Source of the DNA: Novosphingobium sp. Chol11
Lineage (GTDB): Bacteria; Pseudomonadota; Alphaproteobacteria; Sphingomonadales; Sphingomonadaceae
Assembly: GCF_900218065.1 (NCBI RefSeq)
Contig: NZ_OBMU01000001.1
Location: 605,674 to 669,673, forward strand
Direction: 5' to 3'
DNA length: 64,000 nucleotides
Shown here: one piece after another, positions 56,863-64,000 of the stretch
Numbering within the stretch: position 1 is the first letter of the stretch
Layout of the letters: each line of letters opens with the position of its first letter
Translations under genes and position numbers: made by a program
Notes under the pieces: generated by a model
What the model was told of the DNA's origin: nothing
The model's database searches: none
The model's input: only the letters and a program-made list of their open reading frames with translations

Positions 56863-56877
56863 CGGAGTTTACGGAAT

Positions 56878-58236
56878 ATGCGCTACCTACCCCTTACCGA
56901 CTCAGACCGGCAGGACATGCTGTCCGTCATCGGCGCGTCTTCGATCGATGACCTGTTCATCGACGTCCCCGCTGAAGCCCGTCTTTCCGGCAAGATCCCC
57001 GGCTTGCCGGATCATGCCAGCGAACTGTCCGTCGAACGGCACATGGCGGCGTTGGCCCGGAAGAATTTGTCGGCAGGGGAAGCGCCCTTCTTCCTCGGCG
57101 CCGGGGCCTATCGTCACCATGTTCCCGCCAGCGTGGATCATCTGATCCAGCGCGGCGAGTTCCTGACGGCGTACACCCCCTATCAGCCGGAAATCGCGCA
57201 AGGCACGTTGCAGGTGCTTTTCGAATTTCAGACGCAGGTCGCGCGCCTGCTCGGCTGCGACGTGGCCAATGCGTCCATGTATGATGGCTCCACCGCCTGC
57301 TGGGAAGCGATCGGCATGGCTCGCCGCATCACCAAGCGTGGCAAGGCGATCCTGTCATCGGGCCTTCACCCCCACTATGTCTCGGTCGCAAAGACCATGG
57401 CGAAGTTCACCGGTGATGCGCTCGTGCATGAGGCGCCGACATTGGACGCCGCGACCGACATCGACGCGCTGATTGCCGGGATCGACAAGGATACGAGCTG
57501 CGTCGTCGTCCAATATCCAGACATTCTGGGCCGCATAGCCGATCTCACCCCACTTGCCGACGCCGCGCATGAAGCGGGCGCGTTGCTAGTCGCAGTCGTG
57601 ACCGAGCCTGTGGCTTTGGGCGCGATCAAGGCGCCGGGTCACATGGGCGCCGACATCGTCGTAGGCGAGGGTCAGTCGATCGGCGTCGGCCTGCAATTTG
57701 GCGGCCCTTATCTCGGCCTCTTCGCGTGCAAGCAGAAATACGTCCGCCAGATGCCCGGCCGCCTGTGTGGCGAAACGGTGGATGCCGCGGGCAAGCGGGG
57801 CTTCGTGTTGACCCTCTCCACCCGTGAACAGCATATCCGGCGTGAGAAGGCGACGTCCAACATCTGCACCAATTCAGGCCTCTGCGCCCTTGCGTTCAGC
57901 ATCCACATGACGCTGCTGGGTGAGAAGGGACTGCGCGAATTGGCGATGTTGAACCATGGCCTTGCCGTTCAGGCGGCCGAACGGTTGGCGCAGGTGCCCG
58001 GCGTCGAGCTGCTCAACGGCAGCTTCTTCAACGAATTCACATTGGTCCTGGCTAAGGATGCGCGCGAAACCGTGCGCAATCTGGCCGACAAGGGCGTGCT
58101 TGGCGGCGTGTCGTTGGGGCGCCTGTTCCCGGATGCTCCCGGGATCGGCAACGGCCTCGTCGTGGCCGTCACCGAAACAGTGACCGCCGAAGATATCGAA
58201 GCCCTGGCAAGGGCGCTTGAGGAGGAATTGGCATGA
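56878..58236 (+). CDS. gcvPA: Glycine dehydrogenase subunit 1 (P protein, N-terminal half)
   Basis: 452 residues from ATG 56878, with GGAG ten bases upstream; the frame is open back into the repeat. It starts [14 protein letters not shown] and includes [13 protein letters not shown], the substrate-cleft [16 protein letters not shown], and [12 protein letters not shown]. It forms a heterotetramer with GcvPB, the two-subunit form of the P protein that decarboxylates glycine. It overlaps gcvPB by 4 bases. Confidence 0.96.
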   Translation: MRYLPLTDSDRQDMLSVIGASSIDDLFIDVPAEARLSGKIPGLPDHASELSVERHMAALARKNLSAGEAPFFLGAGAYRHHVPASVDHLIQRGEFLTAYTPYQPEIAQGTLQVLFEFQTQVARLLGCDVANASMYDGSTACWEAIGMARRITKRGKAILSSGLHPHYVSVAKTMAKFTGDALVHEAPTLDAATDIDALIAGIDKDTSCVVVQYPDILGRIADLTPLADAAHEAGALLVAVVTEPVALGAIKAPGHMGADIVVGEGQSIGVGLQFGGPYLGLFACKQKYVRQMPGRLCGETVDAAGKRGFVLTLSTREQHIRREKATSNICTNSGLCALAFSIHMTLLGEKGLRELAMLNHGLAVQAAERLAQVPGVELLNGSFFNEFTLVLAKDARETVRNLADKGVLGGVSLGRLFPDAPGIGNGLVVAVTETVTAEDIEALARALEEELA

Positions 58237-59804
58237 CCATGCTCAAGGAAGGCCGCCCCACCGCGCCGCAAGCAGTGACCCAAGAAGCTGGGATTGCTGC
58301 AACCGCCACCGGCAACCGCGCGTTGATGTTGGAGGAGGCGCTGATCTTCGAGATTGGCTCCCCCGATACCACCGGCGTCGATTTCGCAGAAGCGCCCAAG
58401 GTGGAAAGCCGCCTCGGCAACCTTGCTCGCACTGACGGGATCGGCTTGCCCGGCTTGTCCGAGCAGGAGACGGTGCGCCATTACACCCGTCTCAGCCGCC
58501 AGAATTACGCCATTGACCTTGGCCTGTTCCCGCTCGGCAGTTGCACGATGAAGCATAACCCGCGCCTCAACGAGAAGGTCGCGCGGATGCCCGGCTTCGC
58601 TGACCTCCACCCGCTCGCGCCGCAATCGACGGTGCAGGGTGTGCTCGCGGTGATCCATGAGCTTGCCGAATGGCTGGTCAAGCTGACCGGCATGCACTCG
58701 GTCGCGATGAGCCCCAAGGCGGGCGCGCATGGCGAGCTGTGCGGCTTGCTCGCGATCCGCGCCGCACTGGAAGCCAGGGGCGACGCGCGGAGCGTCATTC
58801 TCGTGCCCGAAAGCGCGCACGGCACCAACCCCGCCACGGCGGCCTTCTGCGGCTATAAGGTCGAGGATATTCCGGCGACCCCGGACGGCCGCGTCGATCT
58901 GCAAGCCTTGAAGGCCCGGCTCGGCCCGGACGTCGCGGCGGTGATGATCACCAACCCCAACACCTGCGGCCTGTTTGAGCGTGACATGAAGACGATTTCC
59001 GACGCGGTGCATGCCGCCGGAGCCTTCGTCTATTGCGACGGCGCGAACTTCAACGCCATCGTAGGCCGAGTCCGCCCCGGCGACCTCGGCGTCGACGCGA
59101 TGCACATCAACCTGCACAAGACCTTCTCGACGCCCCATGGCGGCGGTGGTCCCGGCTCCGGGCCGGTGGTGCTCAGCCAAGCGCTCACTCCTTTCGCGCC
59201 GCTGCCCTTCGTGGAGCGTCAAGGCGACAGCTTCGTGCTGGTCGAGGAAGAAACGGCGGACGAACATCATGCCAGCAGCTTCGGCCGCATGGTCGCCTTC
59301 CATGGCCAGATGGGCATGTTCACGCGCGCGCTGACCTACATCCTCAGCCATGGCGCGGACGGCCTGCGTCAAGTGGCGAGCGACGCGGTGCTGAACGCCA
59401 ATTACATTCTGCGCAGTCTGGACGATGTGCTGGATGCCCCGTTCGGCCACAGCGGCCCCTGCATGCATGAGGCGCTGTTCAGCGACAAGGGCCTGGCCGA
59501 AGGCTTCACCACGCTCGACATCGCCAAGGGGCTGATCGACGAGGGCTTCCATCCGATGACCATGTATTTCCCGCTGGTCGTTCACGGTGCAATGCTGGTC
59601 GAACCCACCGAAACGGAAAGCAAGGCAGCGCTCGACCAGTTCATCATGGCGCTACGCAGCCTCGCGGAACGCGCCAAGGCCGGGGACGAAGCGTTGAAGG
59701 GCGCGCCCTATTTCGCCCCTCGCCGCCGTCTCGATGAAACGCTGGCCGCCCGCAAGCCGGTCCTCAGCTGGACAGATCCGGCGCTGGCGCAGGCGGCGGA
59801 GTGA
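58233..59804 (+). CDS. gcvPB: Glycine dehydrogenase subunit 2 (P protein, C-terminal half)
   Basis: 523 residues. The PLP lysine lies in [16 protein letters not shown]. Other blocks are [26 protein letters not shown] and NPNTCGLFE. It contains the catalytic half of the split P protein. It overlaps gcvPA at its start and the DUF938 gene at its end by 4 bases each. Confidence 0.96.
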   Translation: MTMLKEGRPTAPQAVTQEAGIAATATGNRALMLEEALIFEIGSPDTTGVDFAEAPKVESRLGNLARTDGIGLPGLSEQETVRHYTRLSRQNYAIDLGLFPLGSCTMKHNPRLNEKVARMPGFADLHPLAPQSTVQGVLAVIHELAEWLVKLTGMHSVAMSPKAGAHGELCGLLAIRAALEARGDARSVILVPESAHGTNPATAAFCGYKVEDIPATPDGRVDLQALKARLGPDVAAVMITNPNTCGLFERDMKTISDAVHAAGAFVYCDGANFNAIVGRVRPGDLGVDAMHINLHKTFSTPHGGGGPGSGPVVLSQALTPFAPLPFVERQGDSFVLVEEETADEHHASSFGRMVAFHGQMGMFTRALTYILSHGADGLRQVASDAVLNANYILRSLDDVLDAPFGHSGPCMHEALFSDKGLAEGFTTLDIAKGLIDEGFHPMTMYFPLVVHGAMLVEPTETESKAALDQFIMALRSLAERAKAGDEALKGAPYFAPRRRLDETLAARKPVLSWTDPALAQAAE

Positions 59805-60445
59805 GCGTCTGGGTTCCGGGCGACGCGGGGGCGGCGAGCAACAAGCTTCACGCCCCCGCAACGCTGCGGAACCGCGACGCCATCCTCGCGGTACTCCGTG
59901 ACGCGCTGCCATCTTCCGGACTTGTGCTGGAGGTGGCGAGCGGCAGCGGTGAGCATGCCGCTTACTTCGCCGCCGCTTTGTCTCACCTCAATTGGCAGCC
60001 CAGCGACCCTGACCCTTCGGCGCTGGCATCGATCGACGCATGGCGGGTGGAGGCCAAGCTTCCCAATCTCCTCCCGCCGGTCATGCTCGATGCAGCTGCT
60101 CCCTGGCCGGTCAACAGGGCCGACGCTATCCTCTGCATCAACATGACGCACATCAGCCCCTGGTCCGCGACGCTCGGCCTGATGGAAGGTGCCGGGAAAA
60201 CGCTTCCCGCAGGCGGTCTCCTCTACCTTTACGGCCCCTTCATCCGGGACGAGGTGGAAACCGCGCCTAGCAATCTCGCCTTCGATGCTTCGCTCAAGGC
60301 GCGCGACCCACAATGGGGCTTGCGCCGCATCGAGGAGGTTTCGGCTGCCGCCGAGGCGCGAGGCTTCTCGCTGGACAGGCTGATCGAAATGCCCGCCAAT
60401 AATCTGTCGCTGCTGTTCCGAAAGGTGGCGCCTGACGGCCTTTGA
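59801..60445 (+). CDS. DUF938 SAM-dependent methyltransferase
   Basis: 214 residues from GTG 59801 within the gcvPB stop. The start contains the family stretch NKLHAPATLRNRDAIL, the SAM motif LEVASGSGEHAAYFA, WQPSDPDPSALASI, and INMTHISPWSATLGLM. DUF938 proteins are small class I methyltransferases of unknown substrate, widespread in proteobacteria. Here the gene is the fifth of the riboswitch-led operon and its stop overlaps the next start (TGATG). Confidence 0.88.
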   Translation: MSVWVPGDAGAASNKLHAPATLRNRDAILAVLRDALPSSGLVLEVASGSGEHAAYFAAALSHLNWQPSDPDPSALASIDAWRVEAKLPNLLPPVMLDAAAPWPVNRADAILCINMTHISPWSATLGLMEGAGKTLPAGGLLYLYGPFIRDEVETAPSNLAFDASLKARDPQWGLRRIEEVSAAAEARGFSLDRLIEMPANNLSLLFRKVAPDGL

Positions 60446-61368
60446 TGGCTGACCCTTCGACAAGTTCCGCCGGACCGGATATGGCGAACGTGATGCCCAA
60501 CCCGCTCCTCCGCCTTGTCACAGCCGAACTCACAGCATCCGCCGACCCGCGCGCGGCGGCGATGGCCGGGGCGCTGGCCGCGCAATATCCAGAAGCGGCG
60601 CGGGCGGTGCTGTTCTATGGCTCCTGTCTGCGGGAGCGGAATCTCGATGGGCTGATGCTCGACTTCTACCTCATCGTGTCCGGCTATCGCGCCGCTTACG
60701 GAAAAAGCTGGCTTGCCACCGCCAACCGGCTGATCCCGCCCAATGTCTTTCCGTTCGAACATAATGGCCTGATCGCCAAATATGCCATACTCTCGGAGGC
60801 TGACTTCGCGCGCCTGAACAGCCCTGCCGCCGACAATGTCTCGGTCTGGGCCCGCTTTGCGCAGCCTGCGCGATTGCTCTGGGCCGCAGACGATCTCGCC
60901 CGCCAGCGCGCGATCAGCGCGGTCGCGGGCGCCGCCCCTACGCTCTTGTCGCTTGCTCGTCCGATGACCCAGGCGCAGGACGCGCTGTCGCTTTGGAAGG
61001 CGGGTTTCACCCTCACCTATAATGCCGAACTGCGGGCGGAGAAGAAGGGACGTTCGGTTTCGATCGTCGATGCCGATCCCGATCGCTATCGTCGCTTCGG
61101 AGAGGCCGCCCTAGCTCAAGGCTTGCCGCCTTCACCGCCAGATCCGGCCAAGCATTGGCGCGCTCTGCAAAGGCGCGGCAAATATCTCTCCGTCATTCGC
61201 CTCGCCAAAGCCAGCTTCACCTATGCGGGCGGCATCGATTATCTGGCGTGGAAGATCAACCGTCACGCAGGCACAAGCATCCAGATCAAGCCCTGGCAGC
61301 GGCGCTGGCCGCTTGTCGGCGCGCTTACTCTGCTGCCGCGGCTGTTCCGGGGTGGTGCGATCCGCTGA
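60445..61368 (+). CDS. Tam41-like nucleotidyltransferase (possible CDP-diacylglycerol synthase)
   Basis: 307 residues from ATG 60445 (TTG 60442 also possible). Recalling mitochondrial Tam41, I see the same order of landmarks: VLFYGSC (56-61) for its FGYGSG, LDFYLIV (72-78) for its conserved Asp strand, a Trp-Asn element (SWLATAN), FPFEHNGLIAKYAILS (102-117) for its KYGVVS, VWARFAQPARLLW for the TFYLAGRLQKPV segment, YNAELRAEKK, and a basic C-terminus with FTYAGGIDYLAWK. Tam41 makes CDP-diacylglycerol from phosphatidate. No canonical CdsA-type helices are present. It is coupled to DUF938. Family is fairly convincing by eye; activity is inference. The 3' end overlaps the convergent kinase gene by 44 bases. 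Confidence 0.65.
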   Translation: MADPSTSSAGPDMANVMPNPLLRLVTAELTASADPRAAAMAGALAAQYPEAARAVLFYGSCLRERNLDGLMLDFYLIVSGYRAAYGKSWLATANRLIPPNVFPFEHNGLIAKYAILSEADFARLNSPAADNVSVWARFAQPARLLWAADDLARQRAISAVAGAAPTLLSLARPMTQAQDALSLWKAGFTLTYNAELRAEKKGRSVSIVDADPDRYRRFGEAALAQGLPPSPPDPAKHWRALQRRGKYLSVIRLAKASFTYAGGIDYLAWKINRHAGTSIQIKPWQRRWPLVGALTLLPRLFRGGAIR

Positions 61369-63316
61369 GCGCGTTGGAGAGCGCGTGCGACAGACCCATC
61401 AGAGTATAGGGCTTGCGCAGCACCTCATGCCCGCCAAAGTCCGTACCTTCGGCGATGTCGCCCGCATAGCCGGTGACGAACAGCACGGGCAGGCTGGCAA
61501 ATGCCGGGGGCAGGGTGCGGATCATTTCCGGACCCGTCATGTCGGGCATCAACACGTCGCTCATGATCAGGCCGATGTCACCATGGCTGGTCAACAGCTT
61601 CGCTGCCTTTGACGGGTGGTCGCAGGCAACGGGCAGATGGCCCAGTTCCGCAAGTGCGGACATGGTCTGGTTCAGGACACGCGGATCATCTTCCACGACC
61701 AGGATGCGGGCGGGCGGATGCAATACCGGCTCACCCTCTGGCAACGACTGTTCAGCGTCGGCGGCTTTCTCCATGCCAATCTTCCGTGGCAGGTAGATGT
61801 GCACGCTGGTCCCTTCGCCCGGCTCGGATTCGATACGGATTTCGCCTTGGCTCTGCCGGACGAAGCCGAAAATCTGGCTCAGCCCCAGGCCCGTTCCCTT
61901 GCCAACCGGCTTGGTGGTGAAGAAGGGTTCGAACACACGTGCCAACACATCCGGGCTCATGCCGCAGCCATCGTCCTTAACGCTCAGCGTGACATAATCG
62001 CCCTCGGCACATTCGCCGATTTCGTGGCTCGCCAGATGCGCTTGTCCGGTCCGGATGAGCAGCCGCCCTCGACCCTCCATGGCGTCACGCGCGTTGACGC
62101 ACAGGTTGAGCACGGCATTTTCCATCTGATGCTGATCAACGAAAATGCGCCAGCCCTTCGCCTGCCTGTCGATCGACACGATGATCTGATCGCCGATCGA
62201 CCGGTCGATAAGCTCGCCCATGCCGCCGACCAGCATGTCGAGATCGACCGCGCTCGGCAGCAGCGGCTCTGATCGGGCAAAGGCAAGCAGGCGGCGGGTG
62301 AGGGCGGCGGCACGGTTCGCCCCTTCCATCGCATTGTCCAGATGGCGCGCCGCCTCCTGCGGCTTGAGGCGCAGCCTGCGCTTGGCCAGTTCCAATCCGC
62401 CGACCACCACCGCCAGCATATTGTTGAAGTCATGGGCAATGCCGCCAGTCAACTGTCCGACGGCGTCCATCTTCTGCATCTGGCGGAGATTTTCCTCTGC
62501 GGCAGCGCGCTCCGACGTTTCCTTCTTCAACTGCTCGTAAGCATCCGACAGTTCGGCCGTTCGCGCCGCCACGGCTTCTTCCAACCGGTCGGCCCGCTCC
62601 GCCTCCGATTCGGCCATGCGCCGCGCCATGCGCCGCTCGCTATAGGCAGCATTCGCGACCCACAGCGCGAAGAGCACGCAGACCAGCAGCACCAGTCCGA
62701 ACAGCCGGGACGTACGATCGACAAATTGCGTCCGGTTGCCCGCCAGCTTCACGGCCAGGCTCCGCTCCTGCAGCCGGGCATTTTCCGCCTGGATCACCCG
62801 GTCAAGCAAGGCCGTGATATGCTTCAGATCTTCCGATCGGCCCGCACGGTGAAACTGCGCCAATGCCGCCATCTTCTGGTCATAAGTGGTGCGCAGCCCG
62901 ATTTCGCTCAGCGTCTTGCCCCGCTGTTGAAAGGCGTCCTGCAATTCCCGCACATTGGCGCGCTGCCAACCGGACCGGCGCGTGGCGTAGTTCAGCAGCT
63001 TGAGCTGACTGGACGCGGTGCGCCACTGATCCTGGAAAAGGCGGCCTACGTCGGGGTCCAGGCTGATGACATAGCGCGCCAAGGTCACCTCTGCGCGCGC
63101 AGTCTTGGCCTCGAACGCACGGGCGAGCGCGATGATCTCGAAGCTGCGGCGTTGTTCCTGCAGCGCCCGCTCATGATCGCGCGACGCGCTGCTGGCGCTG
63201 TAGAGCAGGGTTCCCAAGGACCCTATCAGCAATATCACGAGGACCAGCGGAAGGGAGCGTCGCACCGCAGCCCGCCAGCCAGACTCCTGGTCGTCCATGT
63301 AATAGCTGTCTGCCAT
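61325..63316 (-). CDS. Hybrid histidine kinase with CHASE3-like sensor
   Basis: 663 residues from ATG 63316. Two membrane helices (about 21-41 and 206-224) bracket a helical periplasmic domain of CHASE3-like appearance. A cytoplasmic coiled coil (about 228-285) leads to the HisKA with His295 in GGIAHDFNNML, a HATPase domain (NLCVNARDAM, DDGCGM, GKGTGLGLS) and a C-terminal receiver with Asp in MSDVLMPDMTG and Lys in VLRKPYT. The HisKA resembles HWE-independent hybrid kinases with a GGIAHDFNN box. No DNA-binding partner is adjacent. It lies behind spt on the same strand. Confidence 0.9.
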   Translation of the reverse strand: MADSYYMDDQESGWRAAVRRSLPLVLVILLIGSLGTLLYSASSASRDHERALQEQRRSFEIIALARAFEAKTARAEVTLARYVISLDPDVGRLFQDQWRTASSQLKLLNYATRRSGWQRANVRELQDAFQQRGKTLSEIGLRTTYDQKMAALAQFHRAGRSEDLKHITALLDRVIQAENARLQERSLAVKLAGNRTQFVDRTSRLFGLVLLVCVLFALWVANAAYSERRMARRMAESEAERADRLEEAVAARTAELSDAYEQLKKETSERAAAEENLRQMQKMDAVGQLTGGIAHDFNNMLAVVVGGLELAKRRLRLKPQEAARHLDNAMEGANRAAALTRRLLAFARSEPLLPSAVDLDMLVGGMGELIDRSIGDQIIVSIDRQAKGWRIFVDQHQMENAVLNLCVNARDAMEGRGRLLIRTGQAHLASHEIGECAEGDYVTLSVKDDGCGMSPDVLARVFEPFFTTKPVGKGTGLGLSQIFGFVRQSQGEIRIESEPGEGTSVHIYLPRKIGMEKAADAEQSLPEGEPVLHPPARILVVEDDPRVLNQTMSALAELGHLPVACDHPSKAAKLLTSHGDIGLIMSDVLMPDMTGPEMIRTLPPAFASLPVLFVTGYAGDIAEGTDFGGHEVLRKPYTLMGLSHALSNALSGSHHPGTAAAAE

Positions 63317-63436
63317 CAACCCCTGATCTTAGACGAACAGCATTACAGCGAAAATATCAAGGCACAAAAGGTTCCAGGCGATGACCCATGTTGCCGCTCG
63401 CTCGCCTCTTTTCGCCGACGCAACGGCGTTGCGCGA

Positions 63437-64000
63437 TCAGGCGATCGCGCCTGTGGCTTTGCCCGCTGCCTCGAACATGCCGATGATCTGGCCAACCTGT
63501 TCGTCGCTATGCTCCGCGCAAAGCGAACAACGCAGCAGGAAGGTTCCTGCCGGAGTGGCCGGGGGACGCGCCATGTTGACGTAAAGTCCGAGCTCAAGGA
63601 GAGCCTGCCACATCGCCACGGCCTGCGTCTGGTCGGTCAGGATGACGGCGATGATCGCGGACTGCGGCGTTTCGGTGCCCAGCTTGAAGCCAAGATCGGT
63701 AAGGCCCTTGTGCAGCCGCTGGCTGTTCTTCCACAGATGCGCGCGCTTTTCGCCAGCATGCATCAGCTTGCGGATAGATGTCGCCGCGGTTGCAACGACG
63801 CTCGGCGGCAGCGAGGCGGTAAAGACATAAGGACGGCAGACGAGGCGCAGAACCTCGAACTTGGGATGGTTCGATACGCAGAAGCCGCCCACGGTGCCGA
63901 CCGATTTGGAGAAGGTGCCGACGACGAAATCGACATCCTTTTCTACGCCCTGCTCCTCATAGACGCCACGGCCATTTGCGCCGAAAAAGCCCATGCCATG
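63437..64000 (-). CDS. spt: Serine palmitoyltransferase, partial (C-terminal part)
   Basis: About 188 residues of the C-terminal half are inside the window; the gene continues past base 64000. The alpha-oxoamine synthase PLP lysine is in GTFSKSVGTVGGF. The runs KFEVLRLVCRPYVFTASLPP and YVNMARPPATPAGTFLLRCS match the soluble bacterial serine palmitoyltransferase of Sphingomonas, as I recall it, better than 5-aminolevulinate synthase or KBL. It condenses L-serine and palmitoyl-CoA in the first step of sphingolipid synthesis. Strong indicator of a sphingolipid-making organism. Confidence 0.88.
   Translation of the reverse strand, partial: HGMGFFGANGRGVYEEQGVEKDVDFVVGTFSKSVGTVGGFCVSNHPKFEVLRLVCRPYVFTASLPPSVVATAATSIRKLMHAGEKRAHLWKNSQRLHKGLTDLGFKLGTETPQSAIIAVILTDQTQAVAMWQALLELGLYVNMARPPATPAGTFLLRCSLCAEHSDEQVGQIIGMFEAAGKATGAIA

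Noticed and set aside
57969..59585. A 538-codon minus-strand open frame across gcvPA and gcvPB
   Set aside because: Same explanation: an antisense shadow of conserved genes with unnatural His/Arg/Ala content.
63437..64000. 5-aminolevulinate synthase or glycine C-acetyltransferase
   Set aside because: The visible motifs match the Sphingomonas serine palmitoyltransferase, as I recall it, much more closely; only the N-terminal half beyond the window could overturn this.

Overview
The window is a contiguous, GC-rich chromosomal segment from a sphingomonad alphaproteobacterium (Sphingomonadaceae; a Sphingobium/Sphingomonas-like genome is most likely). The best markers are a serine palmitoyltransferase-type enzyme at the right edge, an UrcA-family protein, the argS-SPOR-nagZ-scpAB-tatABC order, and an aa3-type oxidase subunit IV gene next to pntAA. 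It is mostly conserved core genome. I see no tRNA, rRNA, CRISPR array, phage or insertion sequence. Small palindromic intergenic repeats are frequent.

Layout. 1-8.05 kb: NfeD/SPFH membrane pair, CitE-like lyase, a lipoprotein, an NtrC-type regulator, then coxIV-pntAA followed by two short membrane proteins that look like eroded transhydrogenase subunits, and an Asp/Glu racemase. 8.1-15.2 kb (minus strand): Tad/Cpa pilus operon cpaA-cpaB-cpaC-cpaD-cpaE-tadB-tadC, lacking the ATPase gene cpaF. 15.2-17.9 kb: hydrolase, FAD oxidoreductase, UrcA. 17.9-20.2 kb (minus): ispH-thrB-rnhA. 20.4-28.3 kb: lipoprotein, argS, SPOR protein, a DUF559 nuclease gene bracketed by palindromes, nagZ, scpAB, tatABC. 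28.3-32.5 kb: entericidin, a structured non-coding stretch, cell-wall hydrolase, cysK and two uncharacterised membrane proteins. 32.5-51.5 kb: complete dcw cluster (mraZ-rsmH-ftsL-ftsI-murE-murF-mraY-murD-ftsW-murG-murC-murB-ddl-ftsQ-ftsA-ftsZ). 51.6-54.8 kb: TPR/SPOR protein, dgt, a small unknown. 54.9-61.4 kb: tandem glycine riboswitch and gcvT-gcvH-gcvPA-gcvPB, continuing by overlapping frames into a DUF938 methyltransferase and a Tam41-like protein. 61.3-64 kb (minus): hybrid histidine kinase and partial spt.

How the genes work together. The dcw block supplies peptidoglycan precursor synthesis and divisome assembly, with SPOR proteins, NagZ and a SleB-type hydrolase nearby for septal binding and wall turnover. 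The gcv operon degrades glycine under riboswitch control and may carry a lipid-type nucleotidyltransferase with it. The most unusual signals are (1) a family of 10-8-10 palindromes with an invariant GAG-TCACGTGC-CTC core and co-varying outer stems, two of which enclose a DUF559 nuclease gene; (2) a transhydrogenase operon whose membrane subunits appear decayed or repurposed; (3) a bacterial Tam41-like protein; and (4) a Tad locus without cpaF.
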